A stretch of DNA of 64,000 bases from JBBQXK01 sp038251625 (GTDB lineage Bacteria; Pseudomonadota; Alphaproteobacteria; Rhodobacterales; Rhodobacteraceae). This document shows positions 15,783-24,684 of the stretch, piece by piece. Every line of letters starts with the position of its first letter. Position 1 is the stretch's first letter. The notes beneath the pieces were generated by a model. It was not told the origin of the DNA and did not search any database. It worked only from the letters and a program-made list of their open reading frames with translations. The stretch is taken from assembly GCA_038251625.1 (NCBI GenBank), contig JBBSBE010000004.1, positions 14,481 to 78,480 on the forward strand. Direction: 5' to 3'. The translations under genes and the position numbers were made by a program.

Positions 15783-17327
15783 ATGGCCGAAGACCGCATC
15801 CCGCCACGCCGCATCTTCGCCTTTCTGGCGATGGTCTTCGGCATGTTCATGGCCATCCTCGACATCCAGATCGTCTCGGCCTCGCTGTCCGAGATCCAGG
15901 CGGGCCTTGGGGCCAGCGCAGACGAGATCTCGTGGGTCCAGACCGCCTATCTGATCGCCGAGGTCGTGATGATCCCGCTTTCGGGGTTTCTGGGGCGGAT
16001 GCTGTCAACCCGGGTGCTTTTCACCCTTGCCGCGACCGGCTTTACCGTTTCGTCCTTCATGTGTGCCACCTCGGGCAGCATTTCAGAGATGATCCTCTGG
16101 CGCGCGCTTCAGGGCTTTCTGGGCGGGGGGATGATCCCGTCGGTCTTTGCCGCCGCCTTCACGATCTTTCCAAAATCGAAGCAGGCCATCGTGTCGCCGA
16201 TGATCGGGCTGGTCGCGACGCTCGCACCCACCATCGGGCCAACCATCGGCGGCACGCTCAGCCATACGTTTTCGTGGCACTGGCTCTTCTTGGTCAACGT
16301 GCCCTTCGGCATCGCCGTGGCCATCGCCGCCTGGACGCTGATCGACTTCGACAAACCGGACTGGCGGCTTCTGAACCGCTTCGACTGGTGGGGTTTTGGC
16401 GCCATGGCGGCCTTTCTGGGTGCGCTCGAATACGTGCTGGAAGAGGGGCCAGGAAATGACTGGCTGGCTGACAGGGCCGTCTTCGCGATGATGATCGTCA
16501 TGACACTCGGCGGGGTCGTGTTCTTCTGGCGCGCGTTCACGCGGGATGAACCGATCGTTGATCTTGGCGCCTTCCGCGACCGGAACTTTGCCTTCGGCTC
16601 GCTCTTTTCCTTTGTGCTCGGGGTGGGGCTCTACGGGTTGACCTATCTTTACCCGCTGTTTCTGGGGCGCATCCGCGGCTATGACAGCCTCATGATCGGC
16701 GAGACGATGTTCGTCTCGGGCCTCGCGATGTTCTTCACGGCACCCCTTGTCGGTGTCCTTTCGCGCATGGTCGATCTGCGTATCCTGATGACGATCGGTT
16801 TTTTGGGCTTCGGACTTTCGACGTGGATGCTGACCGGGCTGACGGCAGACTGGGATTTTGGCGAATTGCTTGTGCCGCAGATCCTGCGAGGCGTCTCTTT
16901 GATGATGTCGATGGTGCCGATCAACAATCTGGCGCTGGGAACCCTCCCGCCAGAGCGGTTGAAGAACGCTTCGGGGCTCTACAACCTGACCCGCAACCTT
17001 GGCGGGGCGGTCGGGCTGGCGCTGATCAACACCGTGCTGACCAATCGCGGGGCGCTGCACTATGAACGGCTGGCCGAAACGGTGAATTGGTCAAACCCCG
17101 ACGTGATGGCACGAATGGACAGCATGTCCCGCGCATTGACGGCGCAGGGGTTGGACGGCAAGACAGGCGCTGTCGCGCAGATGGTGCGCATCGTCACGCA
17201 ACAGGCGACGGTGATGTCGTTCATCGATGTCTTCACGATCATGGCGGCGCTGTTTTCGTCACTGGCGCTTCTGGTCGTGGTGCTGAAGAAACCTGCCCCG
17301 CGCGGCGGCCCGTCCGCCAGCCACTGA
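15783..17327 (+). CDS. DHA2-family MFS drug:proton antiporter (EmrB-like)
   Basis: Inner-membrane efflux transporter, 514 aa, with about 14 hydrophobic segments as expected for the DHA2 (EmrB/QacA) subfamily. The first helix carries MAILDIQIVSASLSEIQ (motif D1-like) and an antiporter-type segment GLVATLAPTIGPTIGG lies near residue 140. It is directly downstream of, and surely co-transcribed with, the EmrA-like adaptor; the outer-membrane partner would be a shared TolC protein encoded elsewhere. The gene ends before a 200-base convergent gap with no further feature. Confidence 0.93.
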   Translation: MAEDRIPPRRIFAFLAMVFGMFMAILDIQIVSASLSEIQAGLGASADEISWVQTAYLIAEVVMIPLSGFLGRMLSTRVLFTLAATGFTVSSFMCATSGSISEMILWRALQGFLGGGMIPSVFAAAFTIFPKSKQAIVSPMIGLVATLAPTIGPTIGGTLSHTFSWHWLFLVNVPFGIAVAIAAWTLIDFDKPDWRLLNRFDWWGFGAMAAFLGALEYVLEEGPGNDWLADRAVFAMMIVMTLGGVVFFWRAFTRDEPIVDLGAFRDRNFAFGSLFSFVLGVGLYGLTYLYPLFLGRIRGYDSLMIGETMFVSGLAMFFTAPLVGVLSRMVDLRILMTIGFLGFGLSTWMLTGLTADWDFGELLVPQILRGVSLMMSMVPINNLALGTLPPERLKNASGLYNLTRNLGGAVGLALINTVLTNRGALHYERLAETVNWSNPDVMARMDSMSRALTAQGLDGKTGAVAQMVRIVTQQATVMSFIDVFTIMAALFSSLALLVVVLKKPAPRGGPSASH

Positions 17328-17529
17328 TCGCCTGTCACGGGCCAGTCGCACAAACGCAGCGCCGGATCGGTTCGCGCAGGCGCCGATCCCTACCTGCCCG
17401 CGTGCCGCTCGTTTCTGCAGGCACCGCGATTCAGGAGGTCGCGCTCTGTCGAAAGGCGGTTCTAGGCCAAAGCGTTAAGGGATGCGACCTTCCGTAACGC
17501 GCGCTGGCAGCGTCGTCTTGCCGCCGGTC

Positions 17530-17775
17530 TCAACCTCCGGCCATGTAAGGCATGAGGACAACTTCGCTGTTTGGCCCAATCTCTGTGAACCACGCTTCGC
17601 GATAGATGCGACCGTCGAGCGCGAGGGAAACTCCGCGCTCGATCTGAGGTTTCAGGCCGGGATAGTCCTGTGACAGATTGTCCAGCAACTCCTTGAAGTT
17701 GCTGGCTTTCACCTCGACCTGCCCCTGCCCGTCGGTGAAACGGCGCAAGGATCCCCAGATCGTCACCGCCACCAT
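17530..17775 (-). CDS. MoaD/ThiS-family small sulfur carrier
   Basis: 81 aa, with the ubiquitin-like beta-grasp pattern and the C-terminal Gly-Gly (PYMAGG) that is adenylated and thiocarboxylated in MoaD and ThiS. It starts four bases after the stop of the molybdenum subunit of a xanthine-dehydrogenase-family enzyme and is the last gene of that operon. I infer a dedicated role in molybdopterin synthesis or sulfuration for that enzyme. A general ThiS-like role, or a carrier for another sulfur-transfer reaction, is possible. Confidence 0.8.
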   Translation of the reverse strand: MVAVTIWGSLRRFTDGQGQVEVKASNFKELLDNLSQDYPGLKPQIERGVSLALDGRIYREAWFTEIGPNSEVVLMPYMAGG

Positions 17776-17779
17776 ACCG

Positions 17780-20020
17780 TCACCCTTTCGACAGCGCCTT
17801 CAGGATGCGGGGTGGCGACATTGGCAGGCTGTTCAGCCGTGTACCGATGGCCCGCGACACTGCGTTCGACACCGCGGCCAGCGGCGGGACAATCGGCGTC
17901 TCGCCCACGCCGCGCACGCCGTAGGGGTGGCCTGGGTTGGGGATTTCAAGGATCACCGTTTCAATCGGCGGCAAGTCCGACGCGACAGGCACCCGGTAAT
18001 CCAGAAAGCCCGCGTTCTGCAAACGCCCGTCCGTGCCGTAGATGTATTCCTCGTTCAGCGCCCAACCGATACCCTGTACCGCGCCTCCCTGCATCTGCCC
18101 TTCCACGTAAGACGGATGCACGGCCTTGCCCGCATCCTGAAACACCGTGTAGCGCAGCACTTTTGTCGCACCCGTCTCGCGGTCCACCTCGACGTCGCAG
18201 AGGTGAACGCCGAAGCTGACGCCCGCGCCATCTGCGTTGAACTCGTAATGGCCCGCAATCGGCCCGCCGGTGTTGAACGAGACGGCGGCGATGTCGGCCA
18301 GCGTCATTGGCGGGAATTTCCCCGCATTTGGGCCTGCGGGTTGCGCCGCGCCATCCTTCCAGACCACGGCTTCTTCGTCGATCCCCCAGATCCGGGCGGC
18401 GCGGTGGCACATCTTGGTGATGGCATCCCGCGCGGCCTCGATGGTGGCAAGCCCGACGGAGAAGGTCACGCGGCTGCCATCCGTCACGTCGTTGTGTCCA
18501 AGCGAGCTTGTGTCGGCGATGATGGTGCGGATCTTGTCATAGGGGATCCCAAGCTCCTCCGCCGCCATCTGGCTGATCGCGGCGCGCGAGCCGCCGATAT
18601 CGGGGTTGCCCTCGGTGATGCCAACGGTGCCATCGGTGTTGACGTTCAAAGACACGCAAGTGTTGCCGCCAAAGTTGAACCAGAATCCGGCAGACAGACC
18701 GCGCCCCTGCCCTTCGCCCAGCGGCGCCGAATAATGCGGATGGGCCTTCGCAGCCTCCAGCGTCGCCACCAGACCGATATCGTCGAACGTGGGGCCATAA
18801 GACGACTTCGTGCCCTTGTGTGCGGCGTTCTTCAGCCGCACGTTCAGGGGGTCGAGCCCCAGCTTCTGGCACAACTCATCGACCACGCTTTCGACGGCAT
18901 AGATCGCCTGCGGGGCGCCCGGGGCGCGGTAGGCCGCTTCCTTTGGTCGGTTCGTCAGCACGTTCCAGCCGAGTGTCCGCACGGCTGCCAGATCATAGGC
19001 GGCAAAGGCCGCCTGCGCGCCCATGTCCACCGTGCCGCAGGGAAACGCCCCGCCGGAATAGCGCAGCTGCGCTTCGCCTGCGGTGATACGACCATCCTTG
19101 GTCATGCCGATCTTGACGTCGATCGAAGACGAAACAGTAGGGCCCGTAGCCTTGAACACTTCATCCCGCGACATGACGATCTTGACCGGGCGGCCCGTTT
19201 TGCGCGACAGGGCAAGCGCCACGGGTTCAATGAAGACCGTGGTCTTGCCCCCGAACCCGCCGCCGATTTCCGAGGCCGTGACGCGAAGCTGGCTTGCCTC
19301 CATCCCCAGAAGCGCAGCACAAAGCGAGCGCACATTGTATTGCCCCTGCGTGCAGCACCAAAGATCCGCCTTACCGTCCGCCGTCATCGAGGCAAGGCAG
19401 GCGTGGGGTTCGATATAGCCTTGGTGGGTCGCCGCTGTGGTGAAGCTGCGCGTCACCACCAGATCGGCCTTGGCGAACCCGGCCTCAAGGTCGCCATGGC
19501 CAAACTCGCAATGGCCGGTCACGTTCTGCGACATACCCTCAGGCACGGTCTCAAGGCTGCGGCCTGTCTGCACCACGGGCGCATCCGCGCGCAGTGCAAC
19601 ATCGACATCCGTCACATGCGGCAGCGCCTTGTAGGTGACCTTGATAAGCTTCAGCGCGGCCTTGGCGATGGCGGAGGTGGTCGCAGCCACGGCGGCAATG
19701 GCATGGCCGTCATACAGCACCTTGTCGCGCGCCATGCAGTTGTCCAGCACGTCCCGCAGGAAATCGTCCTCCTGCGGCGCGAAGTCGGCCGCCGTCACCA
19801 CCGCCTTGACACCGGGCAACGCCTCGGCGGCAGAGGCGTCGATCGACACGATCGCTGCATGAGGATGAGGGCTGCGCAGGATATGCGCACTCAGCATTCC
19901 GGGGGCGGACACGTCGGCACCGTAAAGCGCGCGACCCGTCACCTTGTCCACCCCATCGGGGCGCGGCGGCCTTGTGCCGACGACGGTGAAGACCCGCTTG
20001 GGGGAATTGTCCAACGCCAT
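17780..20020 (-). CDS. Xanthine dehydrogenase-family molybdopterin-binding subunit
   Basis: Catalytic molybdenum subunit of a heterotrimeric hydroxylase, 746 aa, full length for CoxL/XdhB-type subunits. It carries the molybdopterin motif EIGGGFGGKT near residue 250, YRAPGAPQAIYA near residue 375 and the C-terminal GVRGVGETPIVPPLAA with the catalytic glutamate typical of xanthine dehydrogenase members. The carbon monoxide dehydrogenase active-site loop is not seen, so CO oxidation is unlikely. It is one base away from the [2Fe-2S] subunit gene. The substrate is probably a purine, N-heterocycle, aldehyde or aromatic acyl-CoA. Confidence 0.92.
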   Translation of the reverse strand: MALDNSPKRVFTVVGTRPPRPDGVDKVTGRALYGADVSAPGMLSAHILRSPHPHAAIVSIDASAAEALPGVKAVVTAADFAPQEDDFLRDVLDNCMARDKVLYDGHAIAAVAATTSAIAKAALKLIKVTYKALPHVTDVDVALRADAPVVQTGRSLETVPEGMSQNVTGHCEFGHGDLEAGFAKADLVVTRSFTTAATHQGYIEPHACLASMTADGKADLWCCTQGQYNVRSLCAALLGMEASQLRVTASEIGGGFGGKTTVFIEPVALALSRKTGRPVKIVMSRDEVFKATGPTVSSSIDVKIGMTKDGRITAGEAQLRYSGGAFPCGTVDMGAQAAFAAYDLAAVRTLGWNVLTNRPKEAAYRAPGAPQAIYAVESVVDELCQKLGLDPLNVRLKNAAHKGTKSSYGPTFDDIGLVATLEAAKAHPHYSAPLGEGQGRGLSAGFWFNFGGNTCVSLNVNTDGTVGITEGNPDIGGSRAAISQMAAEELGIPYDKIRTIIADTSSLGHNDVTDGSRVTFSVGLATIEAARDAITKMCHRAARIWGIDEEAVVWKDGAAQPAGPNAGKFPPMTLADIAAVSFNTGGPIAGHYEFNADGAGVSFGVHLCDVEVDRETGATKVLRYTVFQDAGKAVHPSYVEGQMQGGAVQGIGWALNEEYIYGTDGRLQNAGFLDYRVPVASDLPPIETVILEIPNPGHPYGVRGVGETPIVPPLAAVSNAVSRAIGTRLNSLPMSPPRILKALSKG

Positions 20021-20021
20021 G

Positions 20022-20498
20022 TTACGCGCTCCTCATCTTCTGGGCCGCGTCCTGCACGGCGTGGATGATCTTGTCATATCCGGTACAGCGACACAGGTTC
20101 CCCGCCAGCCAGTAACGCACCTCGGTATCGGTCGGGTCGGGATTTTTCTCAAGCAAGGCCTTGGCTGCAACAAGGATCCCCGGCGTGCAGATACCGCACT
20201 GAAGCGCCGCATGATCGATGAAGCTTTGCTGCAGGGGGTGCAGGGTGTCGCCATCTGCAATGCCCTCGACGGTGCCGACTGCGGCCCCTTCGGCCTCGGC
20301 CCCAAGGACAAGGCAGGCGCAGACAAGGCGTCCGTCAAGCGTCACGCTGCAGGCACCGCAATCGCCTGTGCCACAGCCTTCTTTCACCCCGGTCAGGCCA
20401 AGGCGGTTGCGCAGAACGTCCAGCAAGGATTCGTCCGGCGCGCAGATGAATTCGACCGCGTCGCCGTTGACAAAGGTGGACACGTGGATGGTTTTCAT
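20022..20498 (-). CDS. [2Fe-2S] subunit of the xanthine dehydrogenase-family enzyme
   Basis: 158 aa. The N-terminal plant-ferredoxin-like cluster motif (GCGTGDCGACSV plus a later CAC, about residues 40-62) and the C-terminal four-helix domain with the second cluster (QCGICTPG and LCRCTGY, about residues 101-138) are complete, giving two [2Fe-2S] centres. It relays electrons from the molybdenum subunit to the FAD subunit. The start overlaps the stop of the FAD-subunit gene by ATGA and the next gene begins one base after its stop. Confidence 0.95.
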   Translation of the reverse strand: MKTIHVSTFVNGDAVEFICAPDESLLDVLRNRLGLTGVKEGCGTGDCGACSVTLDGRLVCACLVLGAEAEGAAVGTVEGIADGDTLHPLQQSFIDHAALQCGICTPGILVAAKALLEKNPDPTDTEVRYWLAGNLCRCTGYDKIIHAVQDAAQKMRSA

Positions 20499-21358
20499 TT
20501 CTTGCCTCCGGCGCGGGTATAGGCGATCAGTACGGCGCGCTTGGCCAGCACGCCTGCGACCTGCGTTCTGAATTCGATGGTGCCGCGCTTGTCGTCGATG
20601 GGGCTGCAGGCTGCTGAACAGGCGACCATCAAGGCGGCGACGGCCTCATCCTCCAGTTTTGTCCCGATGATCGCGTCGGCCGCGGCAGGGACAAGGCGGA
20701 CCGTCGGGGCCACGGCACCCAGCGCGACACGCGCGGCGATCACGACATTGGTCGCATCCAGCGTCAGGCTGACGGCGGCGGAAGCGACGGCGATGTCCAT
20801 CTCGGTGCGCGGGATAAAGCGCAGATAGGCATCTGCCGATCGCGGGGGCCGCGCGGGCAGAAAGATCGAGGTCAGGAATTCACCCTTCGCCAGGGTCGTC
20901 TTGCCTGGGCTTGCGGGGATATCTGCCACAAGACAGTCACGCTCGCCCCGCGGCCCCACGATCCGGGCAACGGCATTCGCCGCGACAAGGCCCGGAACCG
21001 CATCCGCCGCAGGCGATCCGTTGCAAAGGTTTCCGGCCATTGTGGCGCGGCCTTGAATCTGCGTCGAGCCGATCAGTTCGCACCCTTCGACGACACCCGG
21101 CCAAAGGGCACGTAACTCCGCATGCTCGCCAAGTTCAGCGCCTGATATGGCGCTCCCGATCCGAAAACCGCCAGCCTCGGACGTGATCGCCCGAAGGCCC
21201 GGAATATGCTTGATATCCACGATCAGTGCCGGCTCGATGGCTCCCGCCTTGAGTTGCACCATCACATCCGTGCCGCCCGACAAGATGCGGGTCAGGCCGG
21301 TCTCCTCGGCAAGCATTGTCGTCGCTTCCAGCGCCGTGGTGGGTCTTGCAAAGCGCAT
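20495..21358 (-). CDS. FAD-binding subunit of the xanthine dehydrogenase-family enzyme
   Basis: 287 aa CoxM-type flavoprotein. The flavin-binding signatures ILSGGTDVMVQLKAG (about residues 25-38) and TMAGNLCNGSPAADAVPGL (about residues 106-124) are typical. It is the first gene of the operon order FAD, FeS, Mo, MoaD-like. No dedicated XdhC-type sulfuration factor is encoded next to it. The start is the ATG at 21358, which opens into a long non-coding stretch that must carry the promoter. Confidence 0.94.
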   Translation of the reverse strand: MRFARPTTALEATTMLAEETGLTRILSGGTDVMVQLKAGAIEPALIVDIKHIPGLRAITSEAGGFRIGSAISGAELGEHAELRALWPGVVEGCELIGSTQIQGRATMAGNLCNGSPAADAVPGLVAANAVARIVGPRGERDCLVADIPASPGKTTLAKGEFLTSIFLPARPPRSADAYLRFIPRTEMDIAVASAAVSLTLDATNVVIAARVALGAVAPTVRLVPAAADAIIGTKLEDEAVAALMVACSAACSPIDDKRGTIEFRTQVAGVLAKRAVLIAYTRAGGKK

Positions 21359-22208
21359 GCTCTTACCTCTCGTTGCGATCTCGCGGGAAATCGTTTTGAC
21401 CTTACGTTACCCCGTCACCCAGCGCCGGCAAATGCAAAGGCGCCTGCCAGCCAGACTTGTGTGGATGGACTGGTGTAGCAATAACCGAACAGCGGATGGA
21501 GCAGTATCAACGCAACTTTTTTCGCTCGCGTACACAGCCGTCTGACCTGTACGGACGGGCGCTTCACTTCGCCAAGCATCGTCAGACAAAACACATCCAG
21601 TGTCCATCTACTGCCGTGCGCTTCTCGTTTCCAGCACAATTCCCTTGCTTGTCCAGTCACCACAAGGAAGCGCAGGGCGCAGGATGGAGAAAGCCCAAAC
21701 TCTGGCACCACAAGGTCCGTTTGATCCGAATATGCCCGATCGCATTTTCAGGCGTCGGTTCCTGCACATTTCGATGGGGCTGCGGGAACTGGATGAAGGG
21801 GAACATCGCTATGCCTGTGAACCCACGGCTTGATTTGACGCGGCAGAGCAGGCTTTGCCAAAACACCGGGATCACCAAGCTGGCGCTGGCTCGTGAAATC
21901 CAACGTATTTACGCTGTTGCCCCATATCCGGCCCCATCGGCATCGCCGCCGAGCCGGGTGACCCGCACATGTTTGATGCGACGCCGTGGAACCAACCTTG
22001 TGCGACCACGTTATCGCATCGTGGGCGATGCGCCCGCTGACAGACACACGTAGACACGCTGCCGGCTGAAACTTCTGCCACTGAGCACCCTGAGAGCCCG
22101 GCACCGCCTGTCGGCCTGCCCGAAATGAACATGGGAAACCGCTGCCTCCAGTCGCGCCGACCGTCAGAGCAAGGCCAGCAGAGCGAGGCCAAAAGAGCGA
22201 GGATAGTC
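21359..22208. other. 850-bp divergent region without a recognisable gene
   Basis: Open frames of up to about 200 codons exist in both directions (for example 21457-22053 on the plus strand), but their translations have unbalanced composition, no domain pattern and no ribosome sites. Base composition is lower in GC around 21480-21800 than in the flanking operons. It must hold divergent promoters for the xanthine-dehydrogenase-like and gluconate-dehydrogenase-like operons. A decayed gene or mobile-element remnant is possible but not shown. Confidence 0.5.
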
Positions 22209-22904
22209 ATGCCGCCAATCCCGATCCGTACCTCTCGCCGTGGTTTTCTTGCTGGCACTGCCGCCGGTGCGGCACTCAGCGTTCTTGCGTTTCAGGCCCG
22301 CGCAGAAGCCGCGAAAGCGGTGCCACTCGCCGAATACGCGCCGCAATACCTCAGCGCCTCCGAATACACCTTCGTGATGGCGGCCACTGCCCGTCTGATC
22401 CCGTCAGACGGTGACGGGCCCGGCGCGCTCGAGACCCGCGTTCCGGTGTTCATCGACCGCCAGCTTGCGGGCGATTTCGGCGCCGCTACCGATCTTTACA
22501 TGGACGGGCCGTTCTACCCCGAAGCGCACCCGAACCTTGGGACCCAGACGCCACTGACCCCCGCAGAGATTTACCGCGAGGGTATCGCGACTTTCAACGC
22601 ATGGTGCAGCGACACGCATGGAGCGGGTTTCGCCGATCTTGATGCGGCCACCCAGGACGCCGCGCTGGACGCGCTTTCGAAGGACAATGTTCCGCTGGAC
22701 GCAAAGCTGCGCGAATTCTGGACGTTGATTTTGCAGAACACCAAGGAAGGCTACTTCTGCGATCCGCAATATGGCGGCAATGCCGGAATGGAATCCTGGG
22801 TTTACATCGGTTTCCCCGGCGCCCGGGCCAATTTCCATGAATGGATTGGTCGACCGGAAGCCTATCCGCTCGGACCCGTCGACATTGCTGGCGAGAGGGC
22901 CTGA
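22209..22904 (+). CDS. Gluconate 2-dehydrogenase subunit 3-like protein (gamma subunit)
   Basis: 231 aa small subunit of a membrane-bound flavin dehydrogenase. It has a twin-arginine signal (TSRRGFLAGTAAGAALSVLAF), which in these complexes exports the folded catalytic subunit together with it through Tat. The mature part contains the family pattern ASEYTFVMAATARLIPSD, and WVYIGFPGARANFHEW near the end. The ATG at 22209 has AGGATAG upstream; an open frame extends to 22125 but the family begins at the Tat signal. The catalytic subunit follows after three bases. Confidence 0.9.
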   Translation: MPPIPIRTSRRGFLAGTAAGAALSVLAFQARAEAAKAVPLAEYAPQYLSASEYTFVMAATARLIPSDGDGPGALETRVPVFIDRQLAGDFGAATDLYMDGPFYPEAHPNLGTQTPLTPAEIYREGIATFNAWCSDTHGAGFADLDAATQDAALDALSKDNVPLDAKLREFWTLILQNTKEGYFCDPQYGGNAGMESWVYIGFPGARANFHEWIGRPEAYPLGPVDIAGERA

Positions 22905-22907
22905 CCC

Positions 22908-24677
22908 ATGGCACGCACCGACCCAAAGAAGGACGTTGTCATCATCGGGCTTGGCTGGACCGGTGCGATCCTTGGCATGGAACTGGCGCAGGAGGGGGTG
23001 GATATCCTGGCCCTGGAACGCGGCTCGGACCGTGCGACGGTGCCGGATTTCCAATATCCCGAGGTGATTGACGAGCTGAAATACGGCATCCGCTTCGGCT
23101 TCATGCAAAAGCCGCGCAAGTCGACCCTGACGATCCGCCGCACGCTGGACGAGGTGGCGCAACCTTACCGCCGGCTTGGCTCATTCCTGCCCGGCGACGG
23201 TGTCGGAGGCGCCGGTATCCACTGGAACGGCCAGACGTGGCGCCCCATGGAGGTTGAGTTACGTTTGAAATCCTATGTCGAGGAAACCTTCGGGGCCGCG
23301 ACAATTCCTGACGGCATGACCATTCAGGACTGGGGCGTCAGCTATGACGAAATGGAACCCCATTTCGACCGCTTCGAATACATGGCCGGGATCGCGGGCA
23401 AGGCCGGCAATATAAAGGGCGAGATTCAGGCAGGCGGCAATCCGTTCGAGGCACCCCGCAGCCGCGATTATCCGATGCCCCCGATGAAGCAGGGCGTCGA
23501 TGCGCAGATGTTTGCCAGGACCGCCTCGGCGATGGGGCTACATCCGTTCCCGCGTCCGGCCGCCAATGCAACCCAAGCCTATCTCAATGAATACGGAATG
23601 CAGCTTGGCCCCTGCAATTACTGCGGCTTTTGCGAACGCTACGGCTGCCTCAACTACTCGAAATCCAGCCCGCAGACCTGCATCCTCGATGCGCTGAAGC
23701 GGATGCCGAATTTCAGCTACAAGGTGAACTCGGAAGTCCTGAAAATCGAACTCGCCGAGGATCGCAAGACTGCGACCGGCGTGACCTATTTTGACGAGGC
23801 GGCGCAGGAAGAGGTGTTCCAGCCCGCCGATCTGGTGATCGTTGCCGCCTATTCGCTGCATAACGTGCACCTTATGCTTCTGTCAGGGATCGGCGCTCCT
23901 TGGGATCCGGTTCAGCAGACCGGCACCACCGGCAAGAACTATTCCTACCAGATGACCGGCGGCACATCGCTGTTCTTCAAGGACGTGGTCTTCAACCCTT
24001 TCGCCGCTGCCGGATCGAGCGGCATCTCTATCGACGATTACGCGATCAGCCGGATCGACTTTGCCAAGGAAGGCTTCATCGGCGGCAGCTACATCACCGC
24101 AGGCATCTCGAACGGCCAGCCGATCCGCGGCATCCCACTTCCCAAAGGCACGCCGTCCTGGGGTGCCGGTTGGAAGCAAGGCATCGGCGACTGGTACGGT
24201 CATGCGATGTCCATAGGATCACATGGGTCGAACATGGCCTACCGCGACTGCTGCCTCGACCTTGATCCGACCTACACCGACCGGCACGGGCGGCCACTGA
24301 TGCGGATGACGTTCAACTGGAAAGACAATGACATCCGCATGACGCAGTTCATGCGCAGCAAGATCGAACCGATGGCCGAGGCGATGCAGCCCGACAGTTG
24401 GCAATCCTCGTACAAGGCCGAAGGCGCGCAGTACGACGTACGACCCTACCAGACCACACACAATGTCGGGGGTGCGATCATGGGCGCAGACCCAAAGACG
24501 TCATCGCTGAACCGGTATCTGCAGGCCTGGGGGCAGCACAACGTATTCGTTATGGGCGCATCGGCCTTTCCGCAGAACATCCAGTACAACCCGACCGGAA
24601 TGGTTGGCGCGCTGGCCTATTGGGCAGCCGATGCGATCCGCAAGGATTACCTGCCGAACCCACGGCCATTGGTCTGA
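22908..24677 (+). CDS. GMC-type FAD-dependent dehydrogenase, catalytic subunit
   Basis: 589 aa flavoprotein of the glucose-methanol-choline family, gluconate 2-dehydrogenase / FAD-glucose dehydrogenase type. The FAD-binding motif VIIGLGWTGAILGMEL lies at residues 11-26 and the C-terminal active-site region around FPQNIQYNPTGMVGALA. A cysteine cluster at residues 236, 239, 242 and 247 (CNYCGFCERYGC) resembles the 3Fe-4S ligand region of the Burkholderia-type FAD-glucose dehydrogenase. There is no signal peptide of its own, which agrees with piggyback export by the small subunit. It oxidises a sugar or sugar acid in the periplasm; which one is not visible. Confidence 0.92.
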   Translation: MARTDPKKDVVIIGLGWTGAILGMELAQEGVDILALERGSDRATVPDFQYPEVIDELKYGIRFGFMQKPRKSTLTIRRTLDEVAQPYRRLGSFLPGDGVGGAGIHWNGQTWRPMEVELRLKSYVEETFGAATIPDGMTIQDWGVSYDEMEPHFDRFEYMAGIAGKAGNIKGEIQAGGNPFEAPRSRDYPMPPMKQGVDAQMFARTASAMGLHPFPRPAANATQAYLNEYGMQLGPCNYCGFCERYGCLNYSKSSPQTCILDALKRMPNFSYKVNSEVLKIELAEDRKTATGVTYFDEAAQEEVFQPADLVIVAAYSLHNVHLMLLSGIGAPWDPVQQTGTTGKNYSYQMTGGTSLFFKDVVFNPFAAAGSSGISIDDYAISRIDFAKEGFIGGSYITAGISNGQPIRGIPLPKGTPSWGAGWKQGIGDWYGHAMSIGSHGSNMAYRDCCLDLDPTYTDRHGRPLMRMTFNWKDNDIRMTQFMRSKIEPMAEAMQPDSWQSSYKAEGAQYDVRPYQTTHNVGGAIMGADPKTSSLNRYLQAWGQHNVFVMGASAFPQNIQYNPTGMVGALAYWAADAIRKDYLPNPRPLV

Positions 24678-24684
24678 GGGGCGC

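Noticed and set aside
17678..20068. 796-codon open frame on the plus strand
   Set aside because: It is antisense to the clear molybdenum-subunit gene and its translation is rich in Arg/His/Gly without domains, as expected from high-GC shadow frames.
17780..21358. Carbon monoxide dehydrogenase (CoxMSL) assignment
   Set aside because: The active-site loop typical of form I CoxL is not seen; motifs fit the broader xanthine dehydrogenase family.
21457..22053. 198-codon open frame in the 850-bp gap
   Set aside because: No ribosome site, odd composition and no recognisable domain; left as non-coding.
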